The notes: a model not told the origin generated them from the sequence alone. 64,000 bases of DNA from Argyresthia goedartella (GCA_949825045.1 OX463829.1:18942715-19006714), one strand, 5' to 3'; positions 44,411 to 56,642 are shown, counted from the stretch's first letter. Translations and numbers: made by a program.

Positions 44411-44529
44411 CATTTGTTTATTACATTAACAGTTACTTTTTCCACATTTTCTAAAGTTTTTCCGAAGCTATTGTTCAACAATTTAAAGAAATCGTGTTCA
44501 AACTGTGTTTTTGCAGTTTGGCTTAGAGA

Positions 44530-45830
44530 GGTATTTAAATCTATTATATTATATTATATAAATATATTGCTTTAGGAATGGGGCTCTCTGAATTTAATGA
44601 CACGGTGAAAATCAATCCATGTTGAATACACGTCTGCAAATGGATGTAGTGAATAAAATATCTAAATTTGTTGTATAAGTTAGGTATCAGTTTTCCTGTC
44701 TTTGAACCAAATGGGATAATTTATTCAGGGAAAAATGGTAAATCGTTATGGTAATCATTCTGAATACTCCAAATCAACGTCTTAAATATAAGCGAATTGA
44801 GAATCCTTAGGTATTTGTAGAATACTTACGTTTTCGATTTATTCTTTATCCATGAACTTAAAATCAGAACACGGCAAGTTTCCTGTCAATGCGTGTCCGT
44901 ACAAGTAGTAACAATCCAGGTATAATAGACGATTTGATTCAAACGGTATCGGTTAGAATACAATCAGATACTGCCCCTTATTCCACTATGTATTATTCGA
45001 TACATTTCCAAATCAGTGAAAAGTTAAAGTTTAACTTTTATTTTTAATAACATAGCATCGAAACTAAGACTTGGTGTTGTTATGACGACCCGAATGGCTG
45101 AGTCGGCAGTGACCCTGCCTACGAAGCCAAGGGTCCCGGGTTCGAGTCCCGGTGGGGGCAAATATTTGTTCGATGAGAACGTATGTTTGTACCCTAGTCA
45201 TGGTTGTTTATCTATCTAAGCATAATATGTATCTATATAAGTATGTGTGTCGTTGTCTAGTACCCAAGATACAGGGAATCCTAGTTTGGGACTGGATCAA
45301 TGTGTGTAAATAGTGTCCAAGGTATTATTATTATTATTATGTAATGAGCAGGGTCCAATTTATAGTTTAACATGCCTTCCGAATTTTTTCGAAAATATCT
45401 GATAACAAGATAACATCTGATTTTAAATAAAGGTCAGTATATTGTCCTAAGTTTGATATACAGAATGTATTCCAAATTCGTTTCACATGCTCGTAGTCTG
45501 ATTCAGATGTGTTCGTTTGTCAAGGTACTGAAAAAATGTTTGTGGTCAGGTAAACAAGTTTCTTTGTATGATTCCCAGCCAGTGACATCTTCAAAAGGGT
45601 AAACACCTTTACGTCGCATTAATTCAAAGTGATCGTGTTCAGGATAACATTTCTTCAAGTGAATAAAGTCTTCTTTGTTAAGATTTGACGACAACTTGTC
45701 CAAACTAGTAGATAAAAAGTGAAAGGAGTCAACACATCGAACCACTATATATTCATTGTTAGCACTCATAAAAAAAATGTAAATGACATGTATTTTTCTT
45801 TGTTTTTTGCGATAACTTTGATTACACCGC
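44530..45830 (-). pseudogene. Protein-primed DNA polymerase B fragment, split by a SINE
   Basis: Two pieces. 45345-45830 includes DSFHFLSTSLDKLSSNL, HFELMRRKGVYPFEDV and TCLPDHKHFFSTL, ending with a C-terminal exonuclease/palm boundary ([23 protein letters not shown]). 44530-45060 includes a YLDCYYLYGHALTGNLP active-site segment and DSQFAYI then DVDLEYSE. The SINE at 45084-45340 separates them. Stops are frequent in the second piece. Opposite strand to the other Polinton genes, as is usual for this family. Confidence 0.85.
45084..45340 (+). repeat. tRNA-derived SINE (second family), copy 2, inside Polinton
   Basis: The head contains a perfect A-box word TGGCTGAGTCGG and B box GGTTCGAGTCC, body to GTGTCCAAGG, then an (ATT)n tail. 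This is the least degraded of the three copies. It lies between two DNA polymerase B pieces. Confidence 0.92.
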
Positions 45831-45847
45831 TACTTTCTCCTTATTGC

Positions 45848-45975
45848 TTAACCTCTTGAATACCACCGGCGTTAGCTAACGCCACTTTTCCGTTAAAGGT
45901 TTTAATTTTTATTACTATGGCATAAGGTTTCAAATCACGAACCGTCCTAACTACCCTCGGTTTTTGAGAGGTTAA
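45848..45975 (-). mobile_element. TTAA-flanked MITE, copy 2
   Basis: 128 bp including TTAA at both ends. The imperfect terminal repeats start CCTCT and end near ACC. No coding capacity. TTAA target preference points to mobilisation by a piggyBac-type transposase. The minus-strand open frame across it is incidental. Confidence 0.75.
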
Positions 45976-46049
45976 TAAATAAGTGACAATCATATCCTGA
46001 TAAATTATGCTCTTCTCCACAGATTCCGCCATTGGGTTAGTGAACTCAC

Positions 46050-46135
46050 CCAAAAAAATGTAATGACGGATCTAAGTGATGTAACAACATCCTATGGAAA
46101 TAAATGATTTTTGATTTTGATTTTTGATTTTATGA
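46050..46135 (+). repeat. RTE-type LINE 3' tail
   Basis: ATCCTATGGAAATAAATGAT followed by repeated TTTTTGAT units, a typical terminal microsatellite of RTE-clade elements in insects. No coding part remains. Confidence 0.5.
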
Positions 46136-46310
46136 AAAAATACATTAACATTTTTTTTAGCAAAGCGTAAGCTGCAATATGTATGCGCTGCGCCTCAATA
46201 TCTTCCTGTTAAATGACAATGATCTGTAACCTTATCATCAAGTAGCCCTTCAGATAAAAAGTGACAAAACTTAGCATTTTCGTAAGAGTTTGAATAACTA
46301 TAACTGTAGC

Positions 46311-46812
46311 TAGTCAATTTATTTTCGTAAATATAATGTATGTATGCAAGAACCTTACAACGTTTTCCAAACTTAACGATAGCTGTAATGTTAACCTAAG
46401 AAATAATCACAGACTTCTTGCGCCCCGGTTTAGACTCGCGAAGGTTAGCAATTCTTTCGAGGGTCAATGCATTATCTAATACAACAAGGTACCTCTGGAT
46501 ATTTTGAAATTGCCATTTGAGCAATTTAAAAAGCATGTTAAAGCGAAATTTGTCGAAAAAAGGGATATTACAAAGTTCAAGATTACTTAAATGACGGGAC
46601 TGTATGGGGTTAATCTTGCTCAACACAGACCTTGCTGTTAATAGTTTTGTATTAGTTAAGCACAGGCAATTTTTAAAAGAGATCTGAAACTCAAACTGTG
46701 GGAGTTTCTACTCCCTCCTTCTCCCACAGTGGTCCAATGTAGAGAAGAGGCAAAAATGACATTTGCTAAGTATATGTAAATATCTACAGTAAGAAAGAAC
46801 TTTGACTTGTCT
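46311..46812 (+). pseudogene. LINE 3' fragment, same family as 5492-6852
   Basis: Aligns to the last third of the RT frame (NNHRL..APRFRLAKVSNSF, FEQFKKHVKA, LNDGTVWG) and the 3' UTR up to the TTTGACTT end. It is 5'-truncated with several indels; the copy in copia A is better preserved. The minus-strand frame across it is not a gene. Confidence 0.85.
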
Positions 46813-47453
46813 CACATGACGACGTAGGCGCAAGATATATTCGCGGGGTAGTAAATGAGTCTATGTTAAAGAGGGGGATTTTGTTTCGCTATCACACACC
46901 TGATTACTCGCTTGCTCTTGGAATAAACTCGATAAGAAGCTATCCGACTCCTGAATGCATTTGAAACTTACAAAATAATATCACTAAAATACACCAAACT
47001 GTTATTTTGTGTAAAATTAAATGAAAATGAGAAAAGAAAACCCGACTTTTAATTTAGTTATCACAAAACTCACAAAATATTGTTTTACCTCTCATATTGA
47101 AACAAGTTTCAAACTATATCTATAACACTGCAGAAATAAACATAAATCATAAAAAAATTATGTGAAGTATACGTCACTGAAAGATTGTGACACTAGTTTA
47201 CAAATTAACGCGTAGGATTGGAAACTAATGTTATCTATATCAATCTCTATCAAAGTTAAATATTTAAAGTAATTTACTAGGTTTCAGTTGGTATGGATGA
47301 CTCTAGAAGGAAAAACAACTTGAAGATTTTTACAATCTTACTGTGACATGTATGATACAAACTAAAGTAAACTTTATCAGAGCCTAACAAACTAGATAAG
47401 TTAACACATTTGATGCATTCCTCTCAGGTTGACGATGAAATAATGCAGTGTTT
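46813..47453. other. Intergenic, no gene seen
   Basis: AT-rich; nothing supported. Confidence 0.5.
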
Positions 47454-47704
47454 AAGTAATAAAAGTAATGTTTATTTTAATAAATCCAATGAATGAATCC
47501 TATAAATATGTATTTACTTACTAGGATTCTCGATACAGAAAGTAATAAAAATAATGTTTATTTTAATAAATTCAATGAATGAATCCTATAAATATCTATT
47601 TACTTACTTACTAGGATTCTCTATACAGAAAGTAATAAAAGTAATGTTTGTTTTAATAAATCCAATGAATGAATCCTATAAATATCTATTTACTTCCTAG
47701 GATT
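47454..47704. repeat. Tandem repeat, about 86-90 bp period
   Basis: Three units starting at 47454, 47540 and 47630 (AAGTAATAAAA, TTTTAATAAAT, CCAATGAATGAATCC, CTAGGATTC words). The last unit is incomplete. It lies directly 3' of the open frame at 47734. Confidence 0.92.
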
Positions 47705-47733
47705 CGAATGTAGCATCATTAGTAAATTTAGCC

Positions 47734-48160
47734 TTAGCCAACTTTATACAGTGCTTCGAGCTCGGGCAAACTATCATTTACTTGATAGCGTAAGTTAACG
47801 GCAGCCTTCCAATAGCGCTGGCGCGCCTCCACGTTGATAATATCCTCTTTATTATACACCCGTAACTCATCAGAAAGATCCTCACTTCTTTTTAGCAATC
47901 CTCCAGCCACACGACGCCAAAGCACACTTTCGAGGGGGTTCACTTTGGCTTCTGCTAATGTCATCACATACTCTTCATCACCAAAGAGGTCGGTCAACGT
48001 AAATTTCCGGGACTTGTTGGTTGGTGTTGATGCCGCCGTCGAGCTGTTCTCGCTGCTTTTCTTTTGTTTCGCGTCACGACTCCCACCAGCGCTGCTGGTG
48101 GTGCTTGCTGCCGCTGAGGCCGTACGTTTCCTCGGCTCCTTAGCCGGCTTAGTCAAAGTC
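47734..48160 (-). CDS. Candidate terminal exon of an unidentified host gene
   Basis: An open frame of about 140 codons ending at 47734. It starts with a basic, Ser/Ala/Thr-rich low-complexity part (KPAKEPRKRTASAAASTTSS, KQKKSSENSS) and continues with a folded-looking segment (FTLTDLFGDEEYVMTLAEAK, PLESVLWRRVAGGLLKRSED, ARQRYWKAAVNLRYQVNDSL) to ALYKVG. Codon use is GC-rich against AT-rich flanks. Upstream there is no ATG start but a long T tract and TTTGACTAAG, which could be a splice acceptor. An ATTAAA signal follows in the tandem repeat. I do not recognise the family. Alternatives are a retrocopy or an unknown element gene. Confidence 0.5.
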
Positions 48161-48596
48161 CGGAAATCAAAAAAAAAAATTGTATTATTCAAATCAATTT
48201 ATATGTATTATCAGTGTGAGCAGGGTTTTCAATACAAATGAACTATGGTAGTGAGTGAATAAAACTGACTGTTTTAACATAATGCAAGAAGTAGGTAATT
48301 GACACCAAAAAACATCATATTCGCATACTGTTGATCCTGGGACAAGCTCAAAAATAAAAAAATAAAACTTACGAACATTTTTTTCTGCTGCTTGTTTATT
48401 TCACTACACTTCTTTCACTTGAACCTCTTTTAAGAAGTAACATTTATACTGTTGTATTAGTTTTGAGTGATTTTTGCTTTTATCTGGTTGATATTTTTTT
48501 TTATTTTCACATGTAAGTACTCATCAACAAATTTAGAAGCTCCGATTTTCTGTTGCTTTCAGAATTCCTTGTATAAGTACTTAAAATGGTAAAACA

Positions 48597-49080
48597 TGGT
48601 TATAGTCACGTAAAGATCTGATTTTCTGATAGTTCCATAACCCTTTGTAAATGGCTCTGCAGGTCTAATAGTCTGCAGGTTTCACAAAGTATAACGAACC
48701 CTTGCCCATGTTAGCAATCACCTGTTGGGGTCTGTATTCACAAATGTAATGAATTTTTCAGACACCAGCAAAACCATTTGCAAATATAATAATCATCTCA
48801 ATAAAGTACCTCATATCAAGGACTGCTTTTCCATACAGACATCACTTTCTTTATTGTTTGTCATTTTTAAACTTTCCCAAAGAGATTTGGTTATATTCAC
48901 GTAATGGTCTGATTTTCTGATGGTTCCATAACTCTGTGTAAATAGCTCTGCAGGTTCCACTAATTATAAGGTCTGTATTCACAAATGTAACGAACTTTTC
49001 AGACACCAGCAAAACCCATTGCAAATATAACCATCTCTATAAAGTATGTGTAACTAAAACAAAGACTGCCTCCATAGAGA
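48597..49080. repeat. Two diverged direct repeats, about 291-bp offset
   Basis: 48597-48800 and 48888-49070 share CTGATTTTCTGAT, GTTCCATAAC, GGCTCTGCAGG, GGTCTGTATTCACAAATGTA and TCAGACACCAGCAAAAC in the same order. This is an old local tandem duplication. It would fall in an intron if 47734-48160 is a real exon. Confidence 0.85.
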
Positions 49081-51517
49081 AAAATCTAATTACTCACTTC
49101 CAGAATCTTTAATATTTTTTTTTACTTTCACTTTCCAAGAGTCATTTATAACTGAAATACGTTAATCAGCTTAACCCATTTGCCAGAGGCAATTATAAGG
49201 AGAGCGACATCTTCGGGAGTAAAGTAAAAGGCTTGAGATGCGCGCAAATACCAGACTATACTAGACTACTTTATTATAGGATATACTAAGCTTATATACA
49301 ACTTACTACAAAACTACGTGATGAATATAAATATACCTTATCTTTGACGGTCGTCAACTTATCTTAACATTACGTGGAAATAGATATTTCCGCATATCTG
49401 TGGCGGGCGTATGTGCCGGCACAACCCACAATCATAAAAAGTATTGTACTTATTCATGCGTTTTATGAATTAAAGTATCAGTCACGGTGTCAGTGTTTTA
49501 TAAGACCTTCGCTTCGTGGTGGTAAGTTTATCTTCATTTTAAATTTATAATAAGTATAATATTCTTTCGGTTCTTAAATATATTTGTTAGGGTTTTGTGG
49601 TGTTCACTAAACAAATGGTAGGAACGGTTGCTGTACTACAGTTTCCCGGCATTATAGGTGGTTTGAGATGATAGGCATCGAGAGAGAAAGAAAGGAAAAG
49701 AAGAGAAGAAGCAGAGAGAAAGGCTTCGAGTGTTTCGAAACGAAGATATGTTCGTTTCGAAAACTCGAGTCTAGCCCTACTAGAGTCTTAAAATATTCAG
49801 CAAAAATACTTATCCTGATAATCGCAACATAATTCAAGTCTCATATGAAAAAAATAATGCCTACAAAAAGTGGAAGGGGTAAAATGACAAAACGAAAAGA
49901 AACCCGTCAAAAGTCATGTAGGGTATTTTAAGGGCTATTTATAAAGTTTTCAAAAGTATATATTTTTTTATTTAAGTTTGGATAACTTCAGAAGTTATGA
50001 TCGAAAAGTGCAAAAAAATACTATCCCCCCCCCCCCCATCTCAGAAACTACAGGGTATAAAATTCTGAAAAAAATACAGAATATAGAAGTCAAGCCAAAG
50101 ATTAGAAGAAAACCGATTTGCTGGAAATGAATGTCTTCCCAAAGAACATTCAGTAACTTAGGTAAGGTCGGAATTTCTTTTCTTACTGAATAAAATTTTA
50201 ATTACTGAATAAAAGCTTTCCTTTCGCTTTCCTTACCAAACCTAGAGAGTTTTAATTCGTTTCTTTAGCCTGTTTCTCTTCATTGATTAGTTTTTAGACA
50301 AATAGTTCGGAAACACCTGTAACAAAGTAGATTTTTTTTTTATGATCGCTTTTTAAAAAATATGAGTTACTACTTTCAGATTGTTTTCGATAAATCAGGG
50401 TAATTTTAAATAAATACAACAAATATATATATATATATTGATGGATTTATAAATAAAATCAACACCTAGAAAAAAATGGTTTTTTAATAATGGGTCATTT
50501 ATTTTATCCATATCTGGCAGCACTGACCCGTCGCAGCAGCAAAGCATTCATTCAACTTTTTGAATAGTTTTAGAAGCTCGGAGGCGTCTTGTCTCATAAA
50601 AGATATAAAATAACTAAATAACCCTTTAAAATAACTAGCCATGCATTATTTTTGTGGTTTTTCGGCATTTTATTGGCACTTTTCACAATTAAATCAAACA
50701 TAAAACACGGAAACACTCACACTAGACAGAAACTGACAGCGGAATGATGTTTCGAAATGGCGGATGATGGGCCGTAGTTCTAATTGTGCCTATCTGAACA
50801 GCTAACTTGGTGGATCTGTACAGCCTTTTTACCATTGATAGCACTCAAGATACTGCTTTGCTTTCACATTGTTGTAACGTGAAACAGTTTTTTTTCTTAG
50901 CGTAGCTAAAAATAACATGAAGAGCGTCGTTTCAAATGGCAACTTGTCCAACAAACACAATGCCGAGTAATTAAGCAAAAAACTGTTATAGGAAAAATAC
51001 ACTTAAAATTCAATTTAAATGTTTTTGGTATGATGATTCTGCTAATGAAATGCCGAAAGGACTCTTCACAACTAAAATATGTTTTTTTAATACTAATGGT
51101 AGATTTTTTTTAAAGTAATGTTTATCTTGTATTTTGATATAATTGTCCAAAACATTTGGACATGTTTCACTTTGAAATATCTAAGACAAGTTTCACAATG
51201 AAACAGGCTTGTTGTGACATTCGAAGGCTTTATTATTAATGTTAGTTACCTGCATACGAAAGTATTTGAAATAAAAGACAGGATTTGGGTAAATCTGACA
51301 TAATTTTTTCATAATTCCAATAGAGAACTTGCGTTCCGAAACAAAATATTTATGGTTGGGTTTTGATATAACACAGTAGCTGCCGTTTTGATACAAATAT
51401 CGTTTTTTACATATGACTTTTTTTAAATATTAAAAGCGGTTTGATGCTTAAAGGCTTTCGTTATTCCAAAGTACAATATCTATGGAGTACGAATTCGTAG
51501 CAAATTGAAAATGTAGG
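49081..51517. other. Intergenic, no gene seen
   Basis: Contains dispersed repeat Y copy 2 (49616-49740), a 13-C run at 50025-50037 and an (AT)n run at about 50425-50440. No gene is supported. Confidence 0.5.
49616..49740 (+). repeat. Dispersed repeat Y, copy 2
   Basis: 49616-49660 is inverted relative to 40551-40595; 49713-49733 is in direct orientation to 40501-40521. Fragments of an unknown family. Confidence 0.6.
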
Positions 51518-51643
51518 AAGCAGGAATAATTACGCGTCGAAAAAGTATGCGAATCGAAATGTCCGTGACTCTTATGGACATTGACATAAGGTTCATGTTT
51601 TTTGAACTCGAACGCTTTTTCGCTCTGGTTATTATTCCTGCTT
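51518..51643. repeat. Imperfect hairpin of about 125 bp
   Basis: Arms of about 35 bp (51518-51552 and 51608-51643; AAGCAGGAATAAT, GCGAAAAAG words) pair with several mismatches. It may be a tiny MITE. Confidence 0.6.
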
Positions 51644-54600
51644 GAGCCACGTGACTTGCGTTTTGAAATTACGCTATTCCAATATCGGTTATGCCGAAGA
51701 TAAATCTAATTACTAAGCTAATTACATTTAGTACGTGTATGATATGTTTTAACGCTTTTTTGCTGGACTTTTAGGACAAGTTCTATTTAAGTATATATTC
51801 ATCATCATCATAAATATCCTGTTGTAAAGCAAGACACAAACATTAGGTGCAATATAAATCGTATGGTTGGAACTTAAAAGTCTGCGCCGAAGGAGGGGCT
51901 GTAATAGTTTACTGCTGTTGCGGAGATGTTGGTAAAAGTTTTGCAGTTCAAGTAAAGCTGTAATTTCAGTGGACGGCAGAGCTTTCGGACCTGGGTTGTG
52001 AGCTTGCGAGTGCCGAGTGCTTTTACTGTGCAGGACGAGCTTGCAGCACAGGAGAAAAGCGTTTCGATAACTTCAATTTGGTGTTTTCTTAGGTTTATTT
52101 GCGGATGGAACTTAGATTTGGCAGAAAATCTTACCTAAAAACACTTCTTTCTTAAGACTACAAAGTTTTAGCAGTTCAAAATCTAAACAACGTCTAAGTA
52201 CACCTGGCTCTAAATAATTGGGGGCTAAGGAAGGATATGCAGATTTTAGGTAAAGGAGTTTCAGTTTTAAGCCATCCATCATCCAAATCATTGAAATATT
52301 GTAATTCAGTAATATCAGAATTATTGCCCTTAGATTGAATATATATCTTTAAAAAATACAATGTACATACTAAATACACCCGCCTAAGTAAGCCAACTTT
52401 GCGGGACAACTGTCCTCAGCCAGAGAAAAATGACCATTGAGTAAAATAGAACCGATTTCGCTTATAGCTTGCGGAAGAGTTTGATTGTAGAGCTGTTAAG
52501 CCGATGTTACAACAGATTTGCCACTTTTAAACGAAGCTGCGATGAACAACGACAGACCTATACATATATAATCCAACGGATTCGGAAAATAGCGTTTTTT
52601 TAATTTGGACTAATTTTACTTTACGCACAAAAAGGACAGCATTTTTGTGTATCAGTCACTAAAATTTCATGGTTCACTACGATCGATGGAACCTTTTCCA
52701 TGCCCAATCAGTGCTTTGAAAACGCATTGAAAACACAATACATACAACATTTCACATCTCGCCAGCGTCAACGGCAGTACAATGTTAGAGTAATAAATCG
52801 CGGGGATCATGGATAATAATATTGGCAGTTACTATCAGGGTGGTGTGACGTGAACTCAACTGACGACATGGAAATATGTACTTGTAACATTAAAACGCCT
52901 TTGCCAAATAGTGGAAAACTGTATACCTAGGTAAATAGAAAAGTAGAAAGTTTGTCTGAAACTTAATGTCCCAGGGTCCAAGCGCACTACGGAGCCGAGC
53001 TGGAAGCAAGTAGACTAAACAAGTCAGATAAAACTGGTCAATACGACCCTAAGGTGTCGTCACGACCGCAGATGCGGATGACTTCTGAAAGTACAAAAAA
53101 ACTTTTATTTCTACGTCACTCCGCCTTACGTACGACTTTTGGTCATGTAGACGAAGTTTTATTACGTAAAGATAAATATTTACGAGTACACATAACGTCT
53201 AATCTTGGTTGATTGAAAGATGGCAGTATAAATAAACTGGTACCGATATGTGAACATACTCTAGAAGTTACAGGAAAAGTTTACTTGGCAGTTGCTTGAG
53301 CAATTAGAAAACGGTAGTGACTTTGGCATTGTCCATATTTTCCAAAGCAAAGGCCATTTTCATCCCCCCTTTTTTAAATCAAGCACAGACATATAAATTA
53401 TCGGTATTTACGATTGCTAGACATCGTGAGGAAACTTTAATTGCAGCTATGGCAGCGATGGGCTAGGACCCTGTCTCGTAAAAGGAGTATTTAATGACTG
53501 GCTAAAAGTGGGCACAGTTGTGTCTCTGCCACCCCGTATGGGGAAAGGCGTTACGCTGTGTCTACATATTAATAAACAAAAATAATTACCGGGTCTCATT
53601 GTCAATACCGAAGACCACGGGAACGATTCCGCCCAAAATACGCCATGGAATTCCCCAAATAAGCACCTAATCCTATGGACAATAATTCCGGGAGCCTCCT
53701 AAGAGTTTTCTCTCATAACTCAAAATGAGATCATAACGTTGCGAATCTCGAGAGGCTTTAAAGAATAACAAAAGAAAAAAAGCCCAAATTACGCGGGCCA
53801 AGTAATTTTCGGGGCGAGCGACGTCGGAATGGGCCCCATGGGACCAGGCCGGGGACCCTTCACGATTATGTTGCGGTTTTATAAGCTTGTTATGTTTTAC
53901 GGGCGGAATATAATGTTTACGGATACACCTTTCAGCGCTGATGACAAAATGGGTGAACATAAAGTCGAGATGTTATAATATTGGTCGGTACATCGTACTT
54001 AGTCGGAGCCCCTTTAATGTGTCCGTTTGCAGTCGGAGTGTCGCCCCCTTGTCGTAAATTAAACGTAGTACGAGTTTATGTAGCTATACATTCAAATTAT
54101 GCCTCACCCTTGAGGGTTGAGGAAGCCACCATTATAACACGTATAATATACAGTTGCTAGGTAACTAGCTACTCGCTAGGTCTACCTATATACAGATAAT
54201 ACCAGGAAAAATTCAGTCCCTAATCACATAGAGCAACTAATTAAAAGAAACCCTTTTCTGCTTCCCAGACAAAACTTACAAATTGAACAGGTCAACCCAA
54301 CCCAAACACAAATAATAACATCCAATAACGTAACCAACTATTCCTACCTTTCACGAAATCACTATCTGCTGAAGACTGTCCAACTTTTGAACCAAACTTA
54401 GTAAGTGGTAATTTATGTTTGCATTTTCTTTTCCCGCAACAACGAACCGAACTTGTGAATAATACTAAGTGCAAGGGCCAATCAGCTAGAAAGCCTTTAA
54501 AAATTAAAAGTTTTTGTGGCCAGAACTAGAATGCGCCACGATTCACATTAACGAGTTAGCTCTAGCTAGGAGTACTAACTTGTTATTTACTTGAGTGGTT

Positions 54601-56306
54601 TTAACTCCCACTTTCTTGTTGTTGTTTATTTGAAAAGAAAAGGTACTCTCAGCAAAGATATATTGTATTGTTTAGTTTGGGATTAAGTGCTGTCTGAACT
54701 GAATACCAAAATAAAGCTCTTGTAGTAAACATGGCTCGTCTTGAAAGCATTCATGAAGTGTGTTGATTTGAGTGCGCATTATTGCAAAAATTGAGATATA
54801 TTGTGAAAATCACTGCTAAACTCCTTGAATGTTTCATGTTGAAATCCATTTTAAAATTTGTATCATGAAAATGTGAAAGATGTACCTACTCGTTTTTCAT
54901 AAGACTGCCTTAACTGCTGAGAGAACTCTTATTAGCTACTGCTTCCTTTAGTTAAATTCTTGATGTACTGGAGTTAATGCAATTGCATGATAGCGAGCGC
55001 CCGATCAGCACAGCACAGATCTAAACTTTGTGGGTATCACGAAATTATATTTCAAGCATATTTCGACTGAAATGAGACCCTACCCCTTTACCCTGCGATA
55101 ATTGTCAACGAACTTTTCACCCACCTCGCGCCCAACTCCAGACATCAATCCAAAACCAACACGACAGCTGCATAATTAATTCAACCTGCAATAGTCAAAG
55201 AATGGCGGGAGGTAGTTGAAAACAACGTTAAGCGCATTTTCGTCGTCGTTGAAGTCGCTTTAAAGCGAAAGTTTCCACGTTAGGCATACTTGGAAAGTCC
55301 ATTACACGCCTGATGGCTTTCCTGCGACCTCACCGACGTTTACTTGTTTGTAATTACTGAGACATAGGCCCTGAGATTTCATATAAACTTTGTAGCAACC
55401 GACGACGCCTGACAGGTCTTTCTGTAATTGTGTCTTTCTGTAATGCCTGAAAGTACTGGAATAACAGTAAGAATTTGATATTAACACCCTCAGCGCGGCA
55501 AGCTGGCCAAATGATGGGGTACCAAGTTATTCAGACACGATGCTTACGAAGTAACTATTATGTAATCTGTGCCGATGCTTGAGTTTCCGTTAGGCCGATT
55601 TTTCAAGGGAATTACGGAATATGTAATTACATATTCCATAATATATGCAAAAATTATTAGTTATTAATAATAGTTACTTTTTTTACACAAGAGAGATAAA
55701 ATAATGACGTAAGGCGCGTATTTTTATATATTTTGTCAAAAATCTAGTACACCTAAAAAAATTTTGTTAATTTAGGAAGTTAGGTAAGCTATCACCACTT
55801 TAAGTATGTCGGTCGATTTCTGGGACACCCGGAACAGTTGTGGTTTTTTGTAGGGAGTTATTCAGTTACTACATTTTGCGTGACAGGGGCTAGCCCATTG
55901 CCTATAGCTCTGGAGTATTGAAGGTTTACTCAAGATGTTTTCCATCATCGTTAGATCTTCCTTAAAATGACTTAAAATAAATTACGTACCTTATTGGTAC
56001 AGGTCAGGACCGGGAATACAACATAATTATTTAGAATCATTAAATAGTATAAAAATCACTTTGATGATTACATATGAAAATCATTATAACCTCCTACCCA
56101 AGTGATTCAATAATTTTTTGAAAAATGTCCGAAAAAAAATACAAATTTTCACTTCCGCTCACGTAATTAAAACTTACGTGGTTTAGTAAACTAATTTCTG
56201 TATGTAATTAGAAAACAATGCCATTCAGTGACATTGTAGCCCCTTTTTTTAAGCGTTATTGCCCTATCCCTGATGTCCCTGTTGGTTGTCACAGGCCGCC
56301 CAACCA
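51644..56306. other. Long stretch, no gene seen
   Basis: No supportable gene over about 4.6 kb; open frames are short. At 53450-53585 GTGTCTCTGCCACCCCGTAT and GGGGAAAGGCGTTACG resemble the 3' part of a common lepidopteran SINE or LINE tail. Nothing else is supported. Confidence 0.45.
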
Positions 56307-56573
56307 ATAATAATAATAATAATAATACCTTGGACACTATTTACACACATTGATCTAGCCCCAAACTAGGATTCCCTGTATCTTGGGTACTAGACAACGA
56401 TACACATACTTATATAGATAAATATTATACTTAGATATATAAACAACAATGACTAGAGTACAAACATTCCCATCGCCGTTCTCATCAAACAAATATTTGC
56501 CCCTACCGGGACTCAAACCCGGGACCCGTGGTTTCGTAGGCAGGGTCACAGCCGACTCGGCCATTCGGGTCGC
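56307..56573 (-). repeat. tRNA-derived SINE (second family), copy 3
   Basis: (ATT)n tail at 56307-56328, B box complement at about 56510-56520, head ending GCCATTCGGGTCG at 56573. Same family as 40717 and 45084. It abuts the truncated retroelement leader at 56583. Confidence 0.9.
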
Positions 56574-56642
56574 ACCAAGGTATCCCCTAGGTGGCTAAAT
56601 TTGGCCACCGGGGAGCCAAAGTTGGCCACCAGTGAATACAAT

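Larger units (their letters stand above)
41163..45830. mobile_element. Decayed Polinton/Maverick remnant
   Basis: A block of about 4.7 kb with relics of several genes found together only in Polintons and their virus-like relatives. These are packaging ATPase (41163-41660), accessory protein (41824-42960), integrase (43318-44265) and PLA2-like motif (44290-44410) on plus, and protein-primed DNA polymerase B (44530-45830) on minus. Every gene is fragmentary and spacing is compressed relative to the usual 15-20 kb, so large deletions have occurred. Terminal inverted repeats were not found. A SINE (45084-45340) and MITE copies (42486-42606, and 45848-45975 just outside) have inserted. Confidence 0.85.

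Noticed and set aside
44263..44481. Minus-strand frame in the Polinton with polar content
   Set aside because: It is antisense to the PLA2-like region and shows no family motif.
46396..46626. Minus-strand frame of 76 codons
   Set aside because: Antisense to the LINE fragment at 46311-46812.
47454..47704. CRISPR-like array
   Set aside because: The repeats are contiguous 86-90-bp tandem units without unique spacers, in a eukaryotic sequence.
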